This document shows, in pieces, positions 8,188-16,047 of a stretch of 64,000 bases of DNA; the first letter of the stretch is position 1, and each line of letters opens with the position of its first letter. The notes beneath the pieces are model-generated. The model was not told the origin of the DNA, made no database searches, and saw only the letters and a list, made by a program, of their open reading frames with translations. This stretch comes from Candidatus Bathyarchaeota archaeon. GTDB lineage: Archaea; Thermoproteota; Bathyarchaeia; Bathyarchaeales; Bathycorpusculaceae. The position numbers and the translations under genes were made by a program. Location: NCBI GenBank assembly GCA_018396705.1, contig JAGTQZ010000001.1, positions 1 to 64,000 on the forward strand, read 5' to 3'.

Positions 8188-9384
8188 ATGATCTTGGAAT
8201 TAGCTAGGCGTATGGAGCATTTTGGCTCTGTTCGATTTTATGATGTGCAGAGAGTTTACGAGCTGGATTCTGGTATGAGGAAATTTCCCACTAAGGCTAG
8301 AGAGGCTGTGGCAACTATATCAAGTGAGGATATAGAGAAGATTAATCAGAAAATGGCGATAGTGGTTCCCGTCAAAGACGAGAGGCTTAGACTTTTGGAA
8401 GGTGTTCTAAGTGGAATCCCCCACGATTGCCATGTGATCGTGGTTTCGGGTAGCAGAAGATCTCCCGTTGACAGGTTTATGATGGAAGTGCAACTACTTA
8501 AACGGTTTAATCACTTCGTGGGCGACGAGATCCTCATAATACACCAACAGGATCCAGGACTATCGGAAACTTTCAGAAGCGCTGGTTTTGATTCTATCCT
8601 TAACAAAACTGGGTCTATTAGAAGCGGTAAGGCTGAAGCCATGGTGATAGGCGTACTTCTGGCAAAGATGCTTGGTAAAGAATATGTTGGTTTCATAGAT
8701 GCCGATAATTATTTGCCGGGCGCTGTCCACGAGTACGTTGAGATTTATGCAGCTGGCTTCAGCCAAGCCGAAAGCCCATTTTCCATGGTAAGAGTTTCAT
8801 GGGTTCACAAGCCCAAAATTACAGAGAATGGACTGTTCTTCGCCAAATTTGGAAGGGTTTCGGCGGTTTCTAATGAGTGCCTTAATTTATTGATGTCAAG
8901 TTACACTGGCTTCGAGACAGATGTTATAAAGACCGCTAACTCAGGCGAGCATGCCATGAGCATAAAGTTAGCTGAACTCCTGTATTACGCGTCTGGATTT
9001 GCTGCTGAAACATATGAGATAGTTAACCTCATGGAACAGTTTGGAGGAGTAATCCCCGCCCCTTCTCAAGCTACCTCCCAAGCTGCATCTTTAGGGGTTG
9101 ATGTTTTTCAAATAGAGAGCCGAAATCCCCATTTGCACGAAGAAAAGGGAGAAAGCCACATCAAAGAAATGCTTCTTTCATCCATAGGCGCCATATATCA
9201 CTCCCAAATCTGCCCACCACAGTTGAAAGACAATATTGTTTCCATCTGCACAAGACATGGCTTCAAAGTTAAGGAAGAAGAAATTCCATGCCCAGCAAAG
9301 ATTAGGCCTCCCTGCGAGTTAGACATGAATAAATTTGCTGTCGAAGTACAGAAAAATTCCCAAACATTAATAGAGTTGAAATAG
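8188..9384 (+). CDS. mpgS: Mannosyl-3-phosphoglycerate synthase
   Basis: Transfers mannose from GDP-mannose to 3-phosphoglycerate, the first step to the compatible solute mannosylglycerate (GT55 family). Visible blocks are MAIVVPVKDERLRLLEGVLSGIPH, the IRSGKAEAM segment, the metal/GDP motif FIDADNYLPGAVHEYV, and MVRVSWVHKPK with downstream SGEHAMS. The ATG at 8188 makes the N-terminus the same length as the Pyrococcus enzyme (M-I/L-LE, then FG-V) and sits 25 bp from a TATA box. An upstream in-frame TTG at 8170 is rejected. A HAD phosphatase follows at once and probably completes the pathway. Confidence 0.92.
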   Translation: MILELARRMEHFGSVRFYDVQRVYELDSGMRKFPTKAREAVATISSEDIEKINQKMAIVVPVKDERLRLLEGVLSGIPHDCHVIVVSGSRRSPVDRFMMEVQLLKRFNHFVGDEILIIHQQDPGLSETFRSAGFDSILNKTGSIRSGKAEAMVIGVLLAKMLGKEYVGFIDADNYLPGAVHEYVEIYAAGFSQAESPFSMVRVSWVHKPKITENGLFFAKFGRVSAVSNECLNLLMSSYTGFETDVIKTANSGEHAMSIKLAELLYYASGFAAETYEIVNLMEQFGGVIPAPSQATSQAASLGVDVFQIESRNPHLHEEKGESHIKEMLLSSIGAIYHSQICPPQLKDNIVSICTRHGFKVKEEEIPCPAKIRPPCELDMNKFAVEVQKNSQTLIELK

Positions 9385-9405
9385 CGACTGGAGGTTTAGA
9401 AAGCC

Positions 9406-10083
9406 ATATCAGGGCTTGTAGCTTTTGACATGGATGGAACCCTCCTTGATGGAAGAGTCATTTACACCATAGGCCACAAGCTTGGATTCACATCTGAAAT
9501 CGAAAAAATCGCCAAGTCCTCAAAGATTCCATACGAGAGATCACGAAAGATTGCAAAGCTCCTCAGAGGCTTGACTGTTTCCGAGTTTACTGAAATAGTT
9601 AAAGCGATACCCCTTATGAAGGGTGCATCGAAAACCGTTAAACAGTTGAAAGACAAAAACTACAAAGTTGGGATAATAAGCGACAGCTACACACTAGCAA
9701 CGGAGATTGTTGCTCGTAGGCTAAAAATGGATTTCCACGTAGCAAACATGCTAAAAGTGAAGAACAATGTCATAACAGGCTTTTTAGAAATGCCCATGGG
9801 CTGGGAAAAAATAGGCTGCCATTGCAAGCAATCAGTTTGTAAACGTTACCACTTAATCCGTCTCGCAAAGGAATACAACTTGGATCTATCTAAAACCGTT
9901 GCAGTAGGCGATTCCATCGCTGACCTTTGCATGTTAGAAAGCGCCGGAATCGGAATGCTATTCAACCCCAAAGACAACAATATGCCAACGAATGTAAATT
10001 ATATAATACACGGCAAAGACCTTCAGCTGATATTAGGTTATTTAAACACCCCCAAGGAGCCCTCCCCAACTTTAAGGCTTTGA
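9406..10083 (+). CDS. HAD-superfamily phosphatase (SerB-like), start codon anomalous
   Basis: A haloacid-dehalogenase phosphatase with motif I FDMDGTLLDG, motif II near IISDSY and motif III VGDSIADLCMLESAG; the cap region resembles the phosphoserine-phosphatase group. From its position it is the candidate mannosyl-3-phosphoglycerate phosphatase, although the classic enzyme of that name belongs to another HAD branch. The first ATG (9430) lies inside motif I and would drop the nucleophilic aspartate encoded at 9427. In-frame sequence upstream (AISGLVAF) is protein-like but is cut by TAG at 9397. A strong GGAGGT at 9390-9395 sits 10 nt before an ATA at 9406, so either AUA initiates or a base was lost from the true start. 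I placed the start at the ATA for this reason. Confidence 0.72.
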   Translation: MSGLVAFDMDGTLLDGRVIYTIGHKLGFTSEIEKIAKSSKIPYERSRKIAKLLRGLTVSEFTEIVKAIPLMKGASKTVKQLKDKNYKVGIISDSYTLATEIVARRLKMDFHVANMLKVKNNVITGFLEMPMGWEKIGCHCKQSVCKRYHLIRLAKEYNLDLSKTVAVGDSIADLCMLESAGIGMLFNPKDNNMPTNVNYIIHGKDLQLILGYLNTPKEPSPTLRL

Positions 10084-10229
10084 GCGCAGCCTTATCGATT
10101 ATTTTTTAAATTTGCTTTTTGAGTTAGGTTCGACCAGCTTGTTAATGCTGAATTTAAAGCGACTTTAGAGCGCGTAAAAACGATCACTTTAGCATTATCT
10201 TCCATTAGTTGCAGCTAAATGTTGTTTTT

Positions 10230-11000
10230 GTTATTGTGGTGGTGTTAGGTGTGGTTCTGCTTGTTGTTGGTATGTTTGTCTCCAGCTTTCTCTGCTTTTG
10301 TTTATGTAGGCGCGTAGCTGTTCCGGCAGCTTATGGCCCATCCAATATTCTATGTATAGCGGATCCACTTTATGGTCGCTTAGGAACGTGCGGAAGGCCG
10401 CCCTCAACGAGTGGGGACTGTAGGGATTTCTGCCTTCAAACGCACCTGCGTATTTCTGGGCGGTCTTGCGGTCACGTTGTAGATCGGCGATGCATTCTCG
10501 AGCCTTTGGCTTGACAAATGCTCTTTAAGGAGTTTGACAGCCCAAGCACCAAAGAATGTGACGAAACGGACCCTATTTTCCTCCTAGCTAAGTCAAGACG
10601 AAATGGCGTTATTCCTTTTTCAAATTCCTCTTTAATGTCGCGGTATGTTAAGGCTAGGAGGTCGGATAGGCTTAGGCCGCTTTGAAGGATAGAGGCGCAA
10701 TACTCCTATACATTGGCCTGTCCATGGCGGTTATAAACTCGCCCATCTCCGCTAAAGTTCAAAGGATGCTTCTTACTTACCGGTTGACTGGTGGAAGATT
10801 CACGTAAACTCTAATAGTCTTTGGCACATAGCCAAGACTTTGAATCCAAACAACAAAAACCATTCAAGACCTCAGTGGCTATACGTCTCCTTTCACCCTA
10901 GGCAAGAGTCTGTCTCTATTAACAGCGTCCAGAAAATCCTTCAAAGCCCCCCTTGACCAACGTAAAAACTGCTGGGACAGTCTTAATCCTCGACCATGAA
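10230..11000 (-). pseudogene. Decayed tyrosine recombinase (archaeal integrase)
   Basis: Reading the minus strand gives, in broken frames, the pieces of a tyrosine integrase in the right order: a possible N-terminal segment (FLRWSRGALKDFLDAV), SLGYVPKTIRVYVNLPPVNR, EMGEFITAMDRPMYRSIA, then QSGLSLSDLLALTYRDIKEEF, and finally the catalytic C-terminus with HSLRAAFRTFLSDH and WMGHKLPEQLRAYINKS. The His-x-x-Arg and Gly-His blocks with a downstream Tyr are the family hallmarks. At least three frameshifts or stops separate the pieces, so the gene is dead. It borders the Argonaute cassette, and its last codons are duplicated on the other side (14127-14180). No other gene is visible from 10084 to 11280. 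Confidence 0.75.
10271..10328 (-). repeat. Integrase 3'-tail repeat, left copy
   Basis: About 58 bases covering the end of the decayed integrase gene (codons for QLRAYINKSRESWRQTY) recur at 14127-14180 in the same orientation with a few substitutions and small deletions. The two copies lie 3.8 kb apart and bracket the Argonaute cassette. Confidence 0.65.
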
Positions 11001-11280
11001 CATTACGAATAGGTGATGTGCTTAGCCCAGCAATTAAATGGCGCTTTTTATAGGTGTAAATTGGATCACCTACACAACCACCGCTCATCAAAACAGGTAT
11101 GTGTAAAACAGGCTGAAAACAATACGTCCTTTTTGCCGATCTATCAGAAACTTTGGCTATACGGTATCGACAACTATCTTCAGGATCAAATTATAAATGA
11201 GGCAAAACTGGTTAAAATATTTAAAATAGCCTTCATAGCTATCTCTAGTGTAAAGTGTAATAACCTGTAAATTTTAAAAT

Positions 11281-12471
11281 GTGATAATGAAGCGCCTTAA
11301 GGAGCTCAAAGAAGGCACAATAATGAATGAAACAAAATCATACGAGAACGACGAAAAGATAGGTAATGTTAAAGAATTTAAGGAAGAACTCGGATATCCG
11401 CACGAGTTATTAACCCTATCTTTCAAAAAAGCTGAGGATGTTCTAAAAGGTTCATATAGAAACCGGACTAAAATTTTTGCTGCTTTATGTCTTTCTATGC
11501 GAAGTCAGCAAGTCGATTTAGAGGTCGACGTAAAAAACGAACCTTATTTGTTGGCGTTGCTATATCTTCATAAAAGATCGAGATTAAGACTAAGAAAAAT
11601 TTCTAGGGGATTAAATGACAAAATCAAAGAGTATGTTGAACAATTTGAAAATACAAAAAGCACTTCTGCATTTTCAGCGCTTAAAAACCTTGTAGTTGAT
11701 TGTACTTACTTGCATTTGGTTTCGTTAGAAATACTTAAGGTCCCGATTTTATCTGCTGAAACCATCGAACTTTGCATGAAATACTTAGGCTCTGAAGTTG
11801 AAATCGGAACAGTTCTCTCTTCTTTGAGGTTACTAGAAGAAAAGGAAGCTAATCGGACAGAAATTAAAAAGATTATTAATTCCTTTCTTTACATAAAAGA
11901 GCCCTCTCTTGTAGAAAGCACATTGTTAATTTCTTTTCTTTTAGCTTTACGTTTCCCGGACTTAAAATCTGAGCTTTTGTTTGCTCACTATTATACCCTT
12001 AGAAAATTGGCCGAGGTATATGAAAAAATTAAAGAGTATCACCAACTTGATGATCCAATACTCCAGAAACTATTCGCCACTTCAATTGTGCTATTCCTTT
12101 GCGGTTATTATAAATCGTTACGATTGCCTCATGAAGAAAAGTTAAATTACATTCGAGAGACAATTAAAGAGCCCTTCATCGAGCATGAAGTTGAAAAAAG
12201 CCTAGATTATGCATCTAAAGTTAAAATTTTGCACTTCGAATTACCACTTTGGTTCATGACATTATGCATAATCACTCTACTTCTTCTTCATGTTTTTATT
12301 GAAGTTTACACGCCTGCATCAATCGGCATAGGAATTATAAGCTTCGATCTTCCTCGAATACCCCTTTTCCTAGTTTTCTCTATCGTACTACTGATAGTTT
12401 TATTTTATAAGGCTCTAAAGTTTAAAGAAGATACTCTGAATAGAATTAGAAAAGGCGAGAGAGATGAGTAG
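11281..12471 (+). CDS. Argonaute-associated membrane protein, putative effector
   Basis: Unrecognised protein of about 390 residues. Residues 1-320 are mostly helical and charged, with no enzymatic motif I can see. Near the C-terminus are two hydrophobic helices (PLWFMTLCIITLLLLHVFI, and LFLVFSIVLLIVLFY) separated by about 20 residues and followed by a basic cytosolic tail. Its stop overlaps the Argonaute start by 8 bp, so the two are translationally coupled. By analogy with the Sulfolobus islandicus SiAgo system, where the associated protein Aga2 is a toxic membrane effector, this is the candidate effector; I could not establish homology by eye. Start is uncertain: GTG 11281, ATG 11287, or ATG 11323 (with AAGG upstream) are all in frame. 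The gene is visibly more A/T-rich than its surroundings. Confidence 0.7.
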   Translation: MIMKRLKELKEGTIMNETKSYENDEKIGNVKEFKEELGYPHELLTLSFKKAEDVLKGSYRNRTKIFAALCLSMRSQQVDLEVDVKNEPYLLALLYLHKRSRLRLRKISRGLNDKIKEYVEQFENTKSTSAFSALKNLVVDCTYLHLVSLEILKVPILSAETIELCMKYLGSEVEIGTVLSSLRLLEEKEANRTEIKKIINSFLYIKEPSLVESTLLISFLLALRFPDLKSELLFAHYYTLRKLAEVYEKIKEYHQLDDPILQKLFATSIVLFLCGYYKSLRLPHEEKLNYIRETIKEPFIEHEVEKSLDYASKVKILHFELPLWFMTLCIITLLLLHVFIEVYTPASIGIGIISFDLPRIPLFLVFSIVLLIVLFYKALKFKEDTLNRIRKGERDE

Positions 12472-13579
12472 TTATAAAACTAGTCTATACGTGTCAAAAG
12501 TTGAATTGCCTATTTTTCCGACGAGAGCGAGTGTCAGAAAAGGAGTATGGGAAAGCTTGAAGGAAATAAAATTATCAGAGAATGTCCAAGAGAGCATCAA
12601 GTTTATAGAAAAAACGCAAAACGTTATTTTCAACGACACTATCATTGCGTTCAGCGTTAGAGAGATTCCTGAGGAAAAATATTATTTAGTATCATTCTTT
12701 CCCTATGGTGAAAACACATCAATCTGGACCAAAAGAGATAATATCAAAGCGATGAATGATGTCATCAATTTTTGTGATGTTTTAGGGAACGAATTGGATG
12801 TTATTGTAGAAGAGGGGATCCTCCATTTTAATAGACAATATTTAGATTCAAAACATGTTATAGATATATCTGACTGGGACGTAAGTTTTTCGTCCATCAA
12901 CCCACCTGAAAAAAGAGATTTAAAATCAGTTTTAGAAGAATTGCGAAGAAGCGGCTATAATTACGTTATTGAAAAAGTTCCAAAAGGAAAGAATTTTCAA
13001 ATTTTTACGCAAACGTATCTTAGGGATAGAGGACCTATAGAATTATTAAAGCAATTCCTTCGAAGGTTTGGTAAAGTTGAAGGGCCTAAGTCGTTAATTA
13101 CAGCAAGAGAACTTGGAGAAAAAATCTACGATAAAGAAAATACCATATTTATCTTTGTAGAAAATGAAAAGATGCTTGAAGCATGGTACAAAAATCTAAA
13201 AATATTCTTTGATAGCAACCGTATTGCAACCCAATATGTAATGGACAGGACAATATACGAGAAAATTAAACTTCCAGGCATTCAAGCGAACTTCATTCTT
13301 GAAGTGATGACTAAATTAGGACTAAAGCCCATCCAACTTCGTCCACCTGAGAATATAATTGATAGCGATGGTTTCCTATGCTTATCGAGTATTGAAAGTA
13401 CTACGCGTAGACTTTTTGGCGCTCTTTTCACATATGCAAAAGAAGGTCTTGAAATCGAAGAGGAAGTGCAGATTTATCAAGATGTTGAGTTTAGCATCCA
13501 TGAAGGCACTCTCGAGATACCTGCAAAGGATATTGGTTTGCTTTCTGAGAAAATTTCTAAATTGATTGGGAAAGGTTAA
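12464..13579 (+). CDS. Short prokaryotic Argonaute, N-terminal part (MID and start of PIWI)
   Basis: A 371-residue piece of an Argonaute. Residues about 225-295 carry the MID guide 5'-phosphate pocket in the AfPiwi arrangement: Y242-x3-K246, then T256-Q257, N276 and K284 in TKLGLKP; these spacings (4, 11 and 27) closely match the Y-K-Q-K set of that protein. From about 297 a PIWI RNase H-like fold begins (DGFLCLSSIES, then RRLFGALFTYAKEG), but the first catalytic aspartate position is occupied by Ser. Residues 1-190 are an unassigned N-terminal region without clear PAZ features. The frame stops at 13577 after GGGAAAGGT, while the rest of PIWI continues in another frame (13567-14040). Joining the frames gives about 525 residues. 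The start ATG overlaps the membrane-protein gene by 8 bp. Confidence 0.75.
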   Translation: MSSYKTSLYVSKVELPIFPTRASVRKGVWESLKEIKLSENVQESIKFIEKTQNVIFNDTIIAFSVREIPEEKYYLVSFFPYGENTSIWTKRDNIKAMNDVINFCDVLGNELDVIVEEGILHFNRQYLDSKHVIDISDWDVSFSSINPPEKRDLKSVLEELRRSGYNYVIEKVPKGKNFQIFTQTYLRDRGPIELLKQFLRRFGKVEGPKSLITARELGEKIYDKENTIFIFVENEKMLEAWYKNLKIFFDSNRIATQYVMDRTIYEKIKLPGIQANFILEVMTKLGLKPIQLRPPENIIDSDGFLCLSSIESTTRRLFGALFTYAKEGLEIEEEVQIYQDVEFSIHEGTLEIPAKDIGLLSEKISKLIGKG

Positions 13580-13599
13580 CGATTGATATTCTACTAACT

Positions 13600-14040
13600 A
13601 TGGAATGGAATAAAGACTCTTTAAAGAGTTTGGTTGAGAATTTAAATAGGAACGGGATTAAAACAAACAGAGTTTATTATGTTTCTAGTAAGACTTCTCG
13701 ATACGTAGACAGCTGTCTGGTTGAAGGGTTCCAATATAGATGTCTTCATCCGTACTTAATAATAGGCAATACCGTGGCATTTTTGAAACCGTCAACAGAT
13801 ATTAGAATCTACGCAAATCTTTCATCTTTATTTATCAAACTAATGTGGCCTGAAGATGGTAAAATTGAAGAGAAAGATTTAGAGAAAATTTTATGGTTAG
13901 TTAAAAAGAGAATATATAGGATTCAAGAGTATCACGTATTAAAAATTCCTGAACCGGTACTTGTTTTCAAACATGTTAGAACAATGTACTTAGGTGAAAT
14001 AAAAGAAAAACTTACAATACCGCTTCGACTATTGATATGA
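13600..14040 (+). CDS. Short prokaryotic Argonaute, C-terminal part of PIWI (frameshifted from upstream gene)
   Basis: A 146-residue product that completes the PIWI domain of the gene just upstream. It has the helix and strand ending NRNGIKTNRVYYVSSK, a beta region with VEGFQ and IIGNTVAFLKPS, and the C-terminal helix plus LKIPEPVLVFKHVRTMY, matching the PIWI ending LPxPI-x-YA-xK. The frame is open upstream of the ATG back to 13567 and encodes LTIDILLTMEWN, a good fit to the PIWI strand that normally carries the second catalytic Asp, which is missing here. One base lost from the GGGAAA run at 13568-13573 would explain the split. Whether the ATG at 13600 is ever used is unknown. No DEDX tetrad is visible, as in other short pAgos. 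Confidence 0.68.
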   Translation: MEWNKDSLKSLVENLNRNGIKTNRVYYVSSKTSRYVDSCLVEGFQYRCLHPYLIIGNTVAFLKPSTDIRIYANLSSLFIKLMWPEDGKIEEKDLEKILWLVKKRIYRIQEYHVLKIPEPVLVFKHVRTMYLGEIKEKLTIPLRLLI

Positions 14041-14126
14041 AAGGCTCGAAATAGATCAATTATCTTTGTCGTGTTTAAAATTGGAATGTTCGTGGTGAGC
14101 GTTGGATGCGATTCTCTTATTAGCGA

Positions 14127-14180
14127 TATGTTTGTCCCAGCTTTTCTGTTCTTATTTATGTAGGCGTAGCTGTTCCAGCA
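14127..14180 (-). repeat. Integrase 3'-tail repeat, right copy
   Basis: Second copy of the integrase end (minus strand, codons for AYINKNRKAGTNI), in the same orientation as the copy at 10271-10328, and starting 87 bp after the Argonaute stop. No integrase body is attached, so it is either an attachment-site duplication or the stump of a second recombinase gene. Confidence 0.6.
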
Positions 14181-14272
14181 TGTTGCAATCACTAAGCCCA
14201 TAAAACCCACAGAAGATCATGAGAAAACTTTAACTTTTTATTATATAACCAAAAATATGCATGGTGCCCTAG

Positions 14273-14410
14273 ATGAAAAATGAAACTAAAGATGAAAAGA
14301 AGGGCACTAGAACTAGGGGTATAAAGCCCGGCCTCGGCCCCACACGCAAAGTTAAAAAGCGCCCATACTTGGCATGGGGAATTTATTATGGGTGTTGTGT
14401 CTGCTTTTGA
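14273..14410 (+). CDS. Possible small basic protein
   Basis: A 45-codon frame (ATG 14273 to TGA 14408) encoding a Lys/Arg/Gly-rich peptide ending in a Cys-containing hydrophobic run. A TATA-like run (TTTATTATATAACC, about 14236-14250) lies roughly 30 bp upstream. It has no recognised homolog and may be chance. The rest of the 14181-14546 gap shows nothing I can identify except the Shine-Dalgarno of the next gene. Confidence 0.2.
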   Translation: MKNETKDEKKGTRTRGIKPGLGPTRKVKKRPYLAWGIYYGCCVCF

Positions 14411-14546
14411 TGAGGTTTTGAGGCTGAGTGGTGTGTTAACTTGAAATTCTCTTTCAGTTTGAATTCTTTTTGGAATAAAATTTTCAAATAACTTATTAAG
14501 TATGGAATAACGTCTTAATAGCAAATCAACAAAATCGGAGGGATCT

Positions 14547-16043
14547 TTGCTGGAAAAGAAACGGACAGTCGAAGAAATTAACGAGAAAATTAAAAAGGGC
14601 GATGTGCAGGTTTTGACAGCCCTAGAAATGAAAAAGCTTGTTGAAAGTAGCGGCGTGGAAGTCGCCTTTAAAGAGGTTGACGTTGTTACGACAGGAACCT
14701 TCGGTGCCATGTGTTCTTCAGGGGCAGTGATAAACTTGGGCCATTCAGACCCGCCGATAAAAATCCAAAATGCGTGGATAAATGATGTACCGGTTTGCCA
14801 TCCAGGGGCTGCTGTCGACCTTTACATAGGAGCCACGTTGATGTCTGAAACTCGACCTTTTGAATATGGAGGAGGGCATGTCATCGAAGATCTAATCAGC
14901 GGTAAGGAGGTTGAGCTTAGAGCAACGGCTTACGGCACAGACTGTTATCCACGAACCCAGCTTAGGACAACGATAACTAAGGATGACTTAAACCAGTTTT
15001 ACCTCATTAATTTTAGAAACTGCTATCAACGATACGTTTGCGCAACCAACAGTCGGGACGAAACAATCTACACTTACATGGGTAAACTCTTGCCAAGATT
15101 CGGCAATGCAACTTTCTCAGGTGCTGGCGAATTAAATCCTCTGATGAATGATCCGGATTATGAAACCATTGGAATAGGCACTCGAATATTTCTAGGAGGC
15201 ACCCAGGGCTATGTAATAGGCGAGGGAACCCAGCATGACCCAAAAAACCAGCTGGGCACCATCATGGTCAGGGGAGACTGTAAAAAAATGAATCCTAAAT
15301 TCATCAGAGGCGCTGCCTTTACAAAATATGGAACAACGCTGTACGTTGGAATCGGGATACCCATACCGATACTTAACATAGGCCTGGCTAAAAAGACAGC
15401 CGTGAGAGACGAGGATATTAAGGTGCCTATAGTTGACTATGGAGTGCCGGTTAGGGATAGGCCTAAACTCGGCGTCGTCAGCTATAAAGAGTTGAGATCG
15501 GGAACAATAACGATAAACGGTAAAAAAGTTAAAGTAAGCCCACTGTCAAGTCTTAAAACTGCAGTGGAAATCGCAGAAACGTTGAAGAAATGGATTGAAG
15601 AAGGCCTCTTCTATCTTACGGCTCCTGTTGAAAGATTACCGGGTGATACAGAGTTTAAGCCTATGAAGCAGAGGGAGAAAGCCTTCCTAGTTAGAGATAT
15701 AGTGCAGAAGGCTGTCACCTGCCGGGAAGACGAAGAAATCAAAGAAGTTGCCAAAAAAATAATAGAATACTCTGTAAATCATGTTGTAGTCGTGAACGAT
15801 AAGGGAGAGTTAACAGGCATAGTTACTTCATGGGACGTGACGAAGGCTGTGGCTGATGGCAAAAGCAAACTCTCAGATATAATAACTAGGAAGGTGATAA
15901 CGGCACGTTTGGAAGAACCAATAGAGGCTGCAGCTAGAAGAATGGTTCAATATCAAATATCTGCCTTACCCGTAATAGATCATCAAAGAAAAGTGCTGGG
16001 AATCGTAACATCAGAGGATGTAACAAAAATTTTAGGGAGGTAG
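14547..16043 (+). CDS. L-aspartate semialdehyde sulfurtransferase (DUF39 + two CBS domains)
   Basis: Member of the COG1900 family (Methanosarcina MA1821 type) that makes homocysteine from aspartate semialdehyde in anaerobes lacking the usual sulfhydrylation route. Residues 1-370 form the DUF39 domain, with conserved blocks GAMCSSGA, LINFRNCYQRYVCATNSRDETIYTYMG and the glycine-rich GTRIFLGGTQGYVIGEGTQH. Residues about 385-498 are two CBS repeats (VNHVVVVNDKGELTGIVTSWDVTKA and ISALPVIDHQRKVLGIVTSEDVTKI). The start is TTG 14547 with GGAGG at 14537-14541. The next two genes are the NIL-ferredoxin and UPF0280 partners, giving the complete three-gene set, and the opposing strand carries the threonine branch from the same precursor. 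Confidence 0.9.
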   Translation: MLEKKRTVEEINEKIKKGDVQVLTALEMKKLVESSGVEVAFKEVDVVTTGTFGAMCSSGAVINLGHSDPPIKIQNAWINDVPVCHPGAAVDLYIGATLMSETRPFEYGGGHVIEDLISGKEVELRATAYGTDCYPRTQLRTTITKDDLNQFYLINFRNCYQRYVCATNSRDETIYTYMGKLLPRFGNATFSGAGELNPLMNDPDYETIGIGTRIFLGGTQGYVIGEGTQHDPKNQLGTIMVRGDCKKMNPKFIRGAAFTKYGTTLYVGIGIPIPILNIGLAKKTAVRDEDIKVPIVDYGVPVRDRPKLGVVSYKELRSGTITINGKKVKVSPLSSLKTAVEIAETLKKWIEEGLFYLTAPVERLPGDTEFKPMKQREKAFLVRDIVQKAVTCREDEEIKEVAKKIIEYSVNHVVVVNDKGELTGIVTSWDVTKAVADGKSKLSDIITRKVITARLEEPIEAAARRMVQYQISALPVIDHQRKVLGIVTSEDVTKILGR

Positions 16044-16047
16044 CTAA

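Noticed and set aside
9430-10083. ATG 9430 as start of the HAD phosphatase
   Set aside because: It would delete the nucleophile aspartate of motif I, and upstream sequence in frame matches the expected first strand.
10209-10514. A plus-strand frame of 101 codons with a hydrophobic start, resembling a membrane protein
   Set aside because: It lies antisense to the decayed integrase, whose minus-strand pieces give clear family motifs; the hydrophobic look comes from the complement of that gene.
13562-13580. Programmed -1 frameshifting at GGGAAAG in the Argonaute gene
   Set aside because: The heptamer is not in the zero-frame register needed for tandem slippage, and no strong downstream hairpin is evident; a single-base deletion explains it better.
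14192-14710. A minus-strand frame of 172 codons upstream of and into the DUF39 gene
   Set aside because: It overlaps the start of a strongly supported gene, is low in complexity at its N-terminus, and has no family match.
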